This document shows positions 1-6,459 of a stretch of DNA of 9,166 nucleotides, in pieces. The stretch spans positions 1 through 9,166 of the forward strand of contig MVZB01000127.1 in assembly GCA_002068205.1 (NCBI GenBank), in the 5' to 3' direction. The DNA comes from a candidate division BRC1 bacterium ADurb.BinA292 (GTDB lineage: Bacteria > Sumerlaeota > Sumerlaeia > MVZB01). The notes below the pieces were generated by a model that was given only the letters and a program-made list of their open reading frames with translations, had not been told where the DNA came from and did no database searches. Position numbers and translations under genes: made by a program. Numbering within the stretch: the first letter of the stretch is position 1; each line of letters begins with the position of its first letter.

Positions 1-63
1 GGGCGCCAGCAGCCCGAGCCCGCCGAGTCCCAACTCGCCAAGGAATGTCCGGCGATCGAGCAT
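1..63 (-). CDS. Tat-exported protein, N-terminal fragment only (runs off window)
   Basis: Only the first 21 codons are inside the window; they begin MLDRRTFLGELG and continue into a Gly/Leu/Ala-rich stretch ending at LLAP. The RR-T-F-L core followed by a weakly hydrophobic run is a classic twin-arginine translocation leader, so the protein is probably exported folded across the inner membrane. The start is supported by AAAGGA 10 nt upstream on the minus strand. The gene begins 55 bp after the glycoside hydrolase stop and is probably co-transcribed with it. In bacteria of this style such leaders often front DUF1501 proteins, sulfatases, Gfo/Idh/MocA oxidoreductases or sugar-phosphate isomerase-like proteins. 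Nothing in the visible part separates these options, so no function is assigned. Confidence 0.72.
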   Translation of the reverse strand, partial: MLDRRTFLGELGLGGLGLLAP

Positions 64-73
64 GGGGGGCGGA

Positions 74-79
74 TCCTTT
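74..79 (-). promoter_or_regulatory. Shine-Dalgarno of the Tat-leader gene
   Basis: AAAGGA on the minus strand, 10 nt before the ATG at 63. It is the only purine-rich element in this gap and supports calling a real gene from just 21 visible codons. Confidence 0.55.
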
Positions 80-90
80 GCCAGGGTTGT

Positions 91-110
91 GGCCGGGGGC
101 GGGGCCGGCC
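91..110 (-). other. GC hairpin in the gap after the glycoside hydrolase gene
   Basis: GGCCGG and CCGGCC arms (6 bp) enclose an 8-nt loop; the hairpin starts 8 nt past the glycoside hydrolase stop codon. No U-run follows it on the minus strand, so it does not look like a canonical intrinsic terminator. It may protect or process the 3' end of the upstream message, or be a by-product of base composition. Confidence 0.3.
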
Positions 111-118
111 GGCGCGCG

Positions 119-2497
119 TCAGTCCTCATCCGCCGGCCGGGCCGACGGGGGGAGGCGGATGTCGTCGCCGAACCGCTCGCGGACGTCGGCCGCGTCGTGG
201 AACGCCTTGTCGACGGGGAGACCGGAAACGTCGGGGCGGGCGTCTGGCGAGGACCCTTCAGCATCGGCCGGCTGGATCGAGAGAGCAACCACTTCGTGCG
301 AGGGGACCGGAATCAGGAGCCGTTCATCGCGCTGGTAGACGCCGACCGGTCCGCCGTCGTCGGGGTAGATGTAGGAGATGGTAAAGGCGTCGCCTTCGGT
401 CAGGCCGATCCAGTGATTGATCGGGATTTCGGCGGCGCGGGCCCGGCGGCCGGGATTGAAGACGAAGAGGAAGCCGCGATCGCCGATGCAGTGGGCGCTG
501 CCGTCGAGCTTGCTCGTGCGGGGCTCGCCGAGGATGTCGCGGCGGACGCGCATGAACTGGACATTGTCATCGGCCCACTGCGCCCATTTGCGGAAGAAAT
601 CGACGTGGCGCTGCTGCTCGGCGGGGTCGGTGACGCCGACCGGGGGGACCATTTCGGCCTCGCCGTGATCGCTGTGGGTCATGTGGGTGAAGGCGCCGTA
701 GGCCATGCCGTAGGGGTCGTCGGTGCGGAGGCCGCCGCCGGATTTGTAGCCGGGGATGAAGCGCAGATTGCGGGCGTGCCAGCCCTGGAAGCGGATGTTG
801 TCGTTGACGGTGCCGCCCTCGCCCTGAGCGACGGGATCAAGATAGCCGTGGTACTCGATCCAGTCGCGGAGGACCCAGGGGTAGCCGCGGTGCATGCCGC
901 CGGCGTTGCGCAGCACGCAATCCGGGTGGCGGCGGACGAGTTCCGCGGAAGCGTTCATGATGTTGCGCCAGGCGTAGTAGGCGCATTCGCCGACGGGGTG
1001 GCCGTGGTCGGGATCATAGCATTCCAGCGGGGGGTCGAAGGGAACCCACCAGATGCTGCCGGCATCGGTGCCCCAGATGGGGACGTCGTATTCGTCGATC
1101 GTCTTGCTGACGATGTCGACCCACCAGTTGGCGAATTCGGGGTTGGCCCAGCAGTTGCGGCCCATGTAGCCCTCGAGCTGGGCGACGCCCTGGATCGGCT
1201 TGCCGCTCTTGTCCTTGACCTTCCAGTGGTCTTCGTACTTGAGGTAGTCGCGGGCGCCCCCTTCGTCCATGATGCCGACGCCGAAACCCTGCTGCTGGCC
1301 GTAGCGGATCAGTTCCAGCCAGTGGGGGTTGGGCTCGATGTCCCAGTCAGTGCCGAGGCGCTCGAGGTATTCATCGGGGGATTCGCGGAGCCAGCCGGCG
1401 TGGCCGAGCCAGATGGTGCCCCAGTCGATGCTGTCGATGTTGCCCTGCTTCTTGAGCATGTCGATGTAATGCTTGCCGGCCTCGGTCATGGCCGGTTCCC
1501 AGGGGGCATGGCTGTGGGGTGGCCACCATTCGCGGTCCTTGCCGAACGGTTTCTCTTCCGTGCCCCGCGCGCGGCCGAGGTTGGTGAAATAGTTCACGGC
1601 GTTGGCGCGCATGTAATAATCGGGGTAGGGGAGTTCTTTGGGCGGCATGATGTCGCGGAGGAACTCCTGCATGGCCCAGACCTCGCCCCAGTCCATGATG
1701 ATCTGCTGGTTGGACATGTAGGCGAAGGGCTGCAGTTCCTTGAAGAAGTAGATGCCTTCGTTGCGGTAGGCGCCGAGGAAGCTGGGTTCGGCTTCAAACG
1801 TTTCGCCGGGATGGAGGATCCAGCGGGGAGCGAAGCGCAGGTCGAGGCGGGTGGCCTGCCATGCGCCGGGGACGATCATTTCGAAGTAGGGATTCTCGAC
1901 GCCGGTGAAGAGGCCGCCCTTGCGCGTGCGCAGAAAGACATTGATCGGGCAGCGCCAGTCGGTGCCGTCGTCGTGGGCGTAAACTTCGGCAAAGGCGGGG
2001 GTGAAGCGGAAGCGCTCGGCGATGATCTCCTGAATCAGGATGGGCTCATCGCTCTCGTTTTTCAGGCGGATGATTTTCTCCACGAAATGATGCTCGGGGT
2101 GGAGCCGGTAGTCCAATTCGATGGCGGCGCTGGGGTGGCGATAGGTGAAGCGGATGCCGTTCTCGATCGAGGCGGTCGCGGCGAGCGGGGCGGTGGCGGG
2201 GGAGATCTCGCCCTGGTCGGTGTAGAGCAGGAAGGCCTGGGCGGCGACGTCGTGGCGCTCGCCGGTGAGGCGGTTGGTGACGGCGGCGAGGCTGCCGTCG
2301 CGCGGATCGAAGACGAGCGCCAGGCTGGGGTTTTCGAGGCGGGGCCGTTCGTCCGAAGATTCGGGTGCCTGGGCCGGGCCGGCGATCGGGACGAGCGCAA
2401 GGAGCGCCGCCAGGATGATGAAATGAATCCAGCGGGAGGGCGATTCCAGCCCGAAGGTTACGGTTTGCGATTGAGTCGACACAAGCGGGGTCCTCAT
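119..2497 (-). CDS. Secreted glycoside hydrolase, GH36/GH27-like (clan GH-D), putative alpha-galactosidase-type
   Basis: A 792-residue exported protein. Residues 1-44 form a signal peptide: a longish polar N-region, a hydrophobic core at about 24-40, and a PAQA cleavage site near 44. Residues about 50-280 are a beta-rich domain like the N-terminal super-sandwich of GH36 enzymes. Residues about 290-640 look like a TIM barrel, with strand-like segments IDWGTIWLGHAG (358-367), GFGVGIMDEGG (404-414), VPIWGTDAGS (472-481) and CVLRNAGGMHRGYPWVLRDW (527-546). Residues about 670-742 resemble a C-terminal beta-sandwich (GFLFVFNP). Clan GH-D enzymes use two aspartates; by position Asp478 is my candidate nucleophile and Asp545 the candidate acid/base, but the canonical KWDxNR and SGGGRxD motifs are absent. 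The last 50 residues are polar and probably disordered. AAAAGGA 6 nt upstream fixes the start. The gene follows the amidase by 29 bp. Secreted carbohydrate hydrolase is likely; the exact family and substrate are uncertain. Confidence 0.72.
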   Translation of the reverse strand: MRTPLVSTQSQTVTFGLESPSRWIHFIILAALLALVPIAGPAQAPESSDERPRLENPSLALVFDPRDGSLAAVTNRLTGERHDVAAQAFLLYTDQGEISPATAPLAATASIENGIRFTYRHPSAAIELDYRLHPEHHFVEKIIRLKNESDEPILIQEIIAERFRFTPAFAEVYAHDDGTDWRCPINVFLRTRKGGLFTGVENPYFEMIVPGAWQATRLDLRFAPRWILHPGETFEAEPSFLGAYRNEGIYFFKELQPFAYMSNQQIIMDWGEVWAMQEFLRDIMPPKELPYPDYYMRANAVNYFTNLGRARGTEEKPFGKDREWWPPHSHAPWEPAMTEAGKHYIDMLKKQGNIDSIDWGTIWLGHAGWLRESPDEYLERLGTDWDIEPNPHWLELIRYGQQQGFGVGIMDEGGARDYLKYEDHWKVKDKSGKPIQGVAQLEGYMGRNCWANPEFANWWVDIVSKTIDEYDVPIWGTDAGSIWWVPFDPPLECYDPDHGHPVGECAYYAWRNIMNASAELVRRHPDCVLRNAGGMHRGYPWVLRDWIEYHGYLDPVAQGEGGTVNDNIRFQGWHARNLRFIPGYKSGGGLRTDDPYGMAYGAFTHMTHSDHGEAEMVPPVGVTDPAEQQRHVDFFRKWAQWADDNVQFMRVRRDILGEPRTSKLDGSAHCIGDRGFLFVFNPGRRARAAEIPINHWIGLTEGDAFTISYIYPDDGGPVGVYQRDERLLIPVPSHEVVALSIQPADAEGSSPDARPDVSGLPVDKAFHDAADVRERFGDDIRLPPSARPADED

Positions 2498-2503
2498 CGG
2501 GTG

Positions 2504-2510
2504 TCCTTTT
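2504..2510 (-). promoter_or_regulatory. Shine-Dalgarno of the glycoside hydrolase gene
   Basis: AAAAGGA lies 6 nt before the ATG at 2497, inside the 29-bp gap after the amidase. The gap is too short for a convincing promoter, which argues for translation from a shared transcript. Confidence 0.6.
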
Positions 2511-2526
2511 CGTGCGGGAGTGGAAG

Positions 2527-3411
2527 TCAGATCTGGAGGAGCTCGCGGCTGAGGGCGAGCTTGATCGTGGGGCCGGGGCGGTTGATGACGTGACTGACCA
2601 GGAGCCGCCCGGCGGCGCCGATCAGGAGGGCGGCATCGCGGAAACTCCAGCCGGTCAGTTCGATGATCCAGTCGGCCATGTCGTTGGTGGCCAGCTCGAC
2701 GGCCGCGCGGAAGTCGTCGCGGGTGGCGAGGGTGATCATGTGGGTCGGGCTGAGGATGCGGGGCCGGCGGAGGTTGCGCCCGGGGAGGATGTCAAAAGCG
2801 AGGCGGGCGACGACAGCGACTTCGACGCCGCTGCCGCTCAGTTCGCCGTCGCCCATGACGGCGTGGGCGTCGCCGAAGGCGATCAGGCCGCCCTCGACCT
2901 GGACGGGGAGGAGGACGGTGGAGCCGGCGGCGATTTCGCGGGTATCGAGATTGCCGCCGTGATCGCCGGAGATCAGGGTGGGGGCGGGCGCGTCGGCGGG
3001 CGTCGCGCCGAGCACGCCGAGCATCGGCGCGAGCGGGACGCGCAGGCCGGTGGGGAGCCGCGCCATGCCGTCCTCGAGCGGGATGCGCAGGATTTCCATT
3101 TGCTCGACGCGGTCGCCGAAGGGGCCGCAGCCGGGTCGGATGACCATATGGCCGGGGCTGATCGGGTCGAGGGCGAGGATGCGGACGGCGATGGCATCGC
3201 CCGGGGCGGCGCCGCGCACGAAGACCGGGCCGGCGGCGGGGCAGCGCGGCGTGCGCGAGGCCCGTTCGTAGGTGGCGGGGTCGTCGCTGACGAGGCCGAA
3301 GCACCAGTCCTTGACGCGGGCTTCGAGCTCCTCGCCGGGCTCGAGCTCGATGGCCGGCGCGGCGGCCGGGTCGAATTCGATGATGTATTGGTCTTCAAGC
3401 AGTGTTTTCAT
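2527..3411 (-). CDS. Acetamidase/formamidase family protein
   Basis: A 294-residue cytoplasmic protein without signal peptide, near the usual length of about 300 for the FmdA_AmdA family. Family hallmarks are clear: HMVIRPGCGPFGD (88-100), the GDHGGNLDTREI block (149-160) and AFGDAHAVMGDGELSG (178-193), whose Asp and His residues are those expected to form the catalytic or metal-binding site. Members hydrolyse short amides such as formamide or acetamide to the acid and ammonia; many homologues have unknown substrates, so a specific amide is not claimed. The motif block reads GDAHAVMGDGE where many relatives have GDGHAAQGDGE, a modest divergence. The start at 3411 is the first ATG but has only a weak upstream GAAAG, so translation may be coupled or inefficient. 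It sits 42 bp after the aminotransferase and 29 bp before the glycoside hydrolase, suggesting one operon. Confidence 0.9.
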   Translation of the reverse strand: MKTLLEDQYIIEFDPAAAPAIELEPGEELEARVKDWCFGLVSDDPATYERASRTPRCPAAGPVFVRGAAPGDAIAVRILALDPISPGHMVIRPGCGPFGDRVEQMEILRIPLEDGMARLPTGLRVPLAPMLGVLGATPADAPAPTLISGDHGGNLDTREIAAGSTVLLPVQVEGGLIAFGDAHAVMGDGELSGSGVEVAVVARLAFDILPGRNLRRPRILSPTHMITLATRDDFRAAVELATNDMADWIIELTGWSFRDAALLIGAAGRLLVSHVINRPGPTIKLALSRELLQI

Positions 3412-3431
3412 GGGGGGCTTTCAGTGGGGGA

Positions 3432-3449
3432 ATCAGGGACATAAGGGAC
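3432..3449 (-). repeat. Two tandem 9-mers (GTCCCTTAT, GTCCCTGAT)
   Basis: On the minus strand the gap between the aminotransferase and amidase genes reads GTCCCTTAT directly followed by GTCCCTGAT, identical at 8 of 9 positions. The second unit recurs exactly at 7107-7115 and 6405-6413. Function unknown; possibly a dispersed short intergenic repeat. Confidence 0.45.
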
Positions 3450-3453
3450 TGGG

Positions 3454-4656
3454 TCAGGAGTTGTCGCCCGCGAGTTCATCGGCGGCGCGGAGGATGCGGC
3501 GGGCGGCTTCGTCCACGGCGGCGGGGGGACCGCCGAAGGCCACGCGCAGATAGCCGGGGGCGCCGTGCAGATGGCCGGCGGTGCAGGGGAGGCCATGGTG
3601 CTCGAGCAGATGGCTTGCGACGCGCGCGTCGTCGCCCAGGCGCGAGACATTCAGGAAGATGAACGGGTTGCCGCGGGGGCGGACGAACGACAGGCGTGGA
3701 TCGGCGGCGAGGGCAGCGCACAGGCGGTCGCGATTGGCCTGGAACTCCGCACCGACGCCGTCGAGCCATGAGAGGTCGTGGCGCAGGACGGCCTCGGCCA
3801 CACACTGATTGACCAGCGGCCCATAGAGGAAGGACCACTCCAGGGCCTTGAGCGCGGCGTCCATGACGGGCGGGGGGCCGATCAGGTAGCCGACGCGCCA
3901 GTTGGCCATGGCGAAACTCTTGGTGAAGCTGGCGGCGAGGATCAGGCGGTCGCGGGCGGTTTCGCATTCGAGCAGGCTGACGTGGCGTCCGCCGTCGTAG
4001 ACGAGCCGGTCGTAGGACTCGTCGCAGATGACGTAGAGGTCGTGCTTTTCGGCGATGGCGGCGATCTGCTCGAGGTCGTCGCGCGAGGCGACGGCGCCGG
4101 TGGGATTGGTCGGCGTGTTGAGCAGAATGGCGCGGGTGCGGGGGCCGACGGCGGCCTCGAGCCGCTCGGGGCGCCAGCGGAAGTCGTCGGCCTCATCGAA
4201 CGGGACAAAGCGCAGGACGCCGCCGGCGAGGACGACGCTGCCATCGAAGAAATAGGCGGGGGTGGGCAGCAGGACCTCGTCGCCGGGATCGAGGATGGCC
4301 ATGAAGCAGGTCATCAGAGCGTGCATCGTGCCGGCGGTGATGAGGACTTCGCGGTCGGGGTCGTAGGCGTGGGCGGTGAGCCGGCCCCAGTAATCGGCGA
4401 GGGCGGCGCGCAGGCCGCGGAGGCCGCGGGCGGGGGGATGGTCGAGCCGGTCGAGGGCCGCGCGGCCGGCGGCCAGGGCGGACTCGGGCAGCTCGCGATG
4501 GGGATAGGCCGTCAGCGGGAGAATTTCGCGCCCCTGGGCCTTAAGCTGGGCGATGCGCTGGTCGGTGACGCGCGAGCCGACGCGCGGCAGGGCGGCGATG
4601 CGGGAGGGCAAAGCGGGGGCCGGCCGGTCGAGCGTCTCCTGCCGTGGGCTAGTCAT
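3454..4656 (-). CDS. Class I/II PLP-dependent aminotransferase
   Basis: A fold-type I aminotransferase of 400 residues from the chosen start, close to the family norm of about 390-400. Numbering from the upstream ATG at 4668, visible motifs are the small-domain/active-site run TAGTMHALM (111-119), the cofactor-binding NTPTNPTGA (184-192), CDESYDRLVYDG (215-226) with the Asp and Tyr that contact PLP, SFTKSFAMANWRVGY (247-261) with Lys250 as the Schiff-base lysine, and LRVAFG (374-379) with Arg375 as the likely substrate carboxylate-binding arginine. It transfers an amino group between an amino acid and a 2-oxo acid in the cytoplasm; the amino donor cannot be told from sequence. The ATG at 4656 is preferred because AAAGGA lies 11 nt before it, whereas the same element abuts the ATG at 4668. 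It is the first gene of the cluster leading into the amidase and glycoside hydrolase. Confidence 0.9.
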   Translation of the reverse strand: MTSPRQETLDRPAPALPSRIAALPRVGSRVTDQRIAQLKAQGREILPLTAYPHRELPESALAAGRAALDRLDHPPARGLRGLRAALADYWGRLTAHAYDPDREVLITAGTMHALMTCFMAILDPGDEVLLPTPAYFFDGSVVLAGGVLRFVPFDEADDFRWRPERLEAAVGPRTRAILLNTPTNPTGAVASRDDLEQIAAIAEKHDLYVICDESYDRLVYDGGRHVSLLECETARDRLILAASFTKSFAMANWRVGYLIGPPPVMDAALKALEWSFLYGPLVNQCVAEAVLRHDLSWLDGVGAEFQANRDRLCAALAADPRLSFVRPRGNPFIFLNVSRLGDDARVASHLLEHHGLPCTAGHLHGAPGYLRVAFGGPPAAVDEAARRILRAADELAGDNS

Positions 4657-4667
4657 GGTCCGGCACA

Positions 4668-4673
4668 TCCTTT
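4668..4673 (-). promoter_or_regulatory. Shine-Dalgarno that decides the aminotransferase start
   Basis: AAAGGA overlaps the upstream ATG at 4668 and lies 11 nt ahead of the ATG at 4656. A ribosome guided by it could only use the inner start, removing four residues (MCRT) from the longer reading. Confidence 0.45.
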
Positions 4674-4725
4674 CGATCCAGGATCACGCGCAGGGGCTCC
4701 CTTCAGGGCATGGGGTCGAGGTCGG

Positions 4726-4742
4726 CGGCTCGGATGGAGCCG
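4726..4742 (-). other. GC hairpin after FG1 (distal)
   Basis: CGGCTC and GAGCCG arms (6 bp) with a 5-nt loop in the gap between FG1 and the aminotransferase gene. Together with the adjacent hairpin at 4748-4768 it could mark the transcript boundary between the secretion module and the enzyme cluster, although no U-tract follows on the minus strand. Confidence 0.3.
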
Positions 4743-4747
4743 TCGGG

Positions 4748-4768
4748 CCGGCGGAGCACCGCCGCCGG
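4748..4768 (-). other. GC hairpin after FG1 (proximal)
   Basis: CCGGCGG and CCGCCGG arms (7 bp) with a 7-nt loop, starting 15 nt past the FG1 stop. There is no U-run, so factor-dependent termination or 3'-end protection is more plausible than intrinsic termination. It also lies inside a coding-like in-frame tail after the FG1 stop. Confidence 0.32.
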
Positions 4769-4783
4769 GACGAGGCCGGGCGC

Positions 4784-6433
4784 TCAGAAAAGCATCCAGG
4801 AGCGGGCGGCATTGACGCCGCCGGCCTCATCCAAAACGTAAAGCTCGCCATTGTCCAATCCGTAGACGATTTCGACATCGTCGTCGGCGTCGGCATTGCC
4901 GACGGCGAGGGCCGTGATGGCCGCGCCGGCGGGGGGAATGATGTCGGTGCGCGTGGCGCTGTTGAGCAGGGCCGCCGGGGCGGGGGGATGGTAGTCGCCA
5001 TCGGGGAAGGCGGCCGAGGGGGCGCCGTCGTTATTGATGAAACCGCCCTTGTCCCAGACGTAGCGCCAGAGGTGCCAGAGGCCGGACTCGAGATCCTCGG
5101 CGGCGGCGATCAGTTCGGGGGCGCCGTCGCCGTCGGTGTCGGCGACGTGCAGGCTGGTCCAGCGCCAGGGGCCGTAATCCTCGATGTCGAAGCGCAGATC
5201 CTCGCCGAGGAATTCGCCGTTGAAGGGGACCTGGCGGACTTCGAGGACGCCGTGGCCGTTGGTCGCGGCGGTGGCGGGGAACGGGGGATTGCCGTAGGGC
5301 TCGCCGTCGTAGCTGTCGAAGCGGGCGACGGCCAGATCGGCGATGCCGTCGCGGGTCAGGTCGTCGGCGCCGGCGATGGCCACGGCGGTGACGCCCATCT
5401 GGCCGTGGGCGTCGCTCCAGAAGAGTTCGCGGATGACGCGATCGACGCTGAGAAGGGCATTGGGGGCGAATTCGACGGGGTCGTCGAAGAAGTCCTCGAC
5501 ATCGCCGGCGACGAACGAACCGGCGTCGTCGCCGCCATTGGCCGACATCGCGGCGACGCTGAGCTGGTGGCCCCAGCCGGGCGAGCGATTCCAGATGTTC
5601 TCGACGATGAGGACTTCGGGGAATCCATCGCCGGAGATGTCGCCGACGGCCAGGGTCGTCTCCTCGGAGTTTTCGCGGGCGTATTCCAGGTCGCTGACGC
5701 TGCTCTGGGCGCCGAAGGCGCCGGCGCCGGCGCGGCGATGCAGCGTGATGCGCTGCGGGCCGAAACCGAGCGCGGGGAGCGGGGCGGCGTGGCCGGCGTA
5801 GGGTTCGAAGAAGTTGATGTCGCTGCTGACAAGGGTCGGGACGCCGTCGGCGAGGAGGTCGCCGATCGCGAGGGCCTGCCAGAAGGTGCTCCGGCGGCCG
5901 GCGTCGGTCTCGGTCAGGACATTCGCCTCGGAGTCGTCGTCGGGCGAAAACCCGGCGTTCGCGCGCTGGTAGTGGCGCAGGGAAGTCGTGGTATTGAAGG
6001 AATTGACGGCGACGGTCAGATCGGTCTTGCCGTCGTTGCTGTAATCGCCGGCGGCGAGCAGGATGGGAGGGGTCGGCGAATCGGTGGGCGTGGTGCCGAC
6101 ATCGGTGAAGGCGGCGATCTGTTCGCGGGCCCAAGCCTCGCCGGCGCGCTGATGGAAGCGGAGGAGGCTCTCGGCCGAAGGGTCGTCGTGGACCCAGGCG
6201 GCGAAGACGCCGCCGGCGCCGGTCTGGGAGAAATCGCCGAGGGCGATCGCGGCGACGGTGCGGTTCGGGTCGGACTGGATGAGCTGGGGCGAGGGCTGGG
6301 CGGGCAGGGCGGCCGCCGAGGCGAAGGCCGCACCGCAAGCGAAGCGGACGCAGGGGCGTCGCCGCGAGGCGCCGCGAAGCGTCGCCAGCGCGCGCCAAAG
6401 GGGGATCAGGGACTGGTGGAAGGAACCAATCAT
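4784..6433 (-). CDS. Secreted FG-GAP/VCBS repeat beta-propeller protein (FG1)
   Basis: A 549-residue exported protein. The N-terminus has a long Arg-rich N-region (residues 1-30) and a short Ala-rich hydrophobic core (31-43) ending in LPAQ, a probable signal peptidase I site near 45. Seven repeats of the form hydrophobic-x-x-GD-x6-hydrophobic start near residues 62, 125, 187, 261, 350, 428 and 508, fitting a seven-bladed integrin-like propeller. Several carry Ca-binding-type loops: DYSNDGKTD (130-138), DISGDGFPE (265-273), DTDGDGAPE (432-440), and a degenerate NADADDDVE (513-521). The start is fixed by AAGGAG 8 nt upstream. It follows pseudopilin P1 by only 26 bp, so the two are almost surely co-transcribed. 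It is a close paralogue of FG2 along their common length. Such propellers usually bind ligands or stabilise surface proteins; no catalytic domain is evident and the true role is unknown. Confidence 0.85.
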   Translation of the reverse strand: MIGSFHQSLIPLWRALATLRGASRRRPCVRFACGAAFASAAALPAQPSPQLIQSDPNRTVAAIALGDFSQTGAGGVFAAWVHDDPSAESLLRFHQRAGEAWAREQIAAFTDVGTTPTDSPTPPILLAAGDYSNDGKTDLTVAVNSFNTTTSLRHYQRANAGFSPDDDSEANVLTETDAGRRSTFWQALAIGDLLADGVPTLVSSDINFFEPYAGHAAPLPALGFGPQRITLHRRAGAGAFGAQSSVSDLEYARENSEETTLAVGDISGDGFPEVLIVENIWNRSPGWGHQLSVAAMSANGGDDAGSFVAGDVEDFFDDPVEFAPNALLSVDRVIRELFWSDAHGQMGVTAVAIAGADDLTRDGIADLAVARFDSYDGEPYGNPPFPATAATNGHGVLEVRQVPFNGEFLGEDLRFDIEDYGPWRWTSLHVADTDGDGAPELIAAAEDLESGLWHLWRYVWDKGGFINNDGAPSAAFPDGDYHPPAPAALLNSATRTDIIPPAGAAITALAVGNADADDDVEIVYGLDNGELYVLDEAGGVNAARSWMLF

Positions 6434-6441
6434 CGGAGCTG

Positions 6442-6447
6442 CTCCTT
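6442..6447 (-). promoter_or_regulatory. Shine-Dalgarno of FG1
   Basis: AAGGAG, 8 nt before the ATG at 6433 and inside the 26-bp gap after P1. It is a strong site and confirms that the unusually long Arg-rich leader of FG1 is translated. Confidence 0.65.
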
Positions 6448-6459
6448 GAACGCCGCGGA

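Noticed and set aside
62..2593. An 843-codon plus-strand open frame, longer than the glycoside hydrolase gene it overlaps
   Set aside because: Its product is a monotonous Gly/Ala/Val/Asp-rich string without domain motifs, while the minus strand shows a signal peptide, barrel motifs and a Shine-Dalgarno site. It is an antisense shadow caused by high GC.
2512..4815. Plus-strand open frames of 310 and 345 codons over the amidase and aminotransferase genes
   Set aside because: The minus-strand genes carry unmistakable family motifs; the plus frames are their antisense shadows.
6330..6433. Lipoprotein signal in FG1 (Cys28 or Cys33 as a lipobox cysteine)
   Set aside because: The hydrophobic core follows rather than precedes the cysteines and the preceding residues do not fit a lipobox; an ordinary signal peptidase I site near residue 45 fits better.
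6435..6446. GGAGCAGCTCC palindrome covering the FG1 Shine-Dalgarno as a translational hairpin
   Set aside because: Only a 4-bp stem with a 3-nt loop is possible; too weak to claim regulation.
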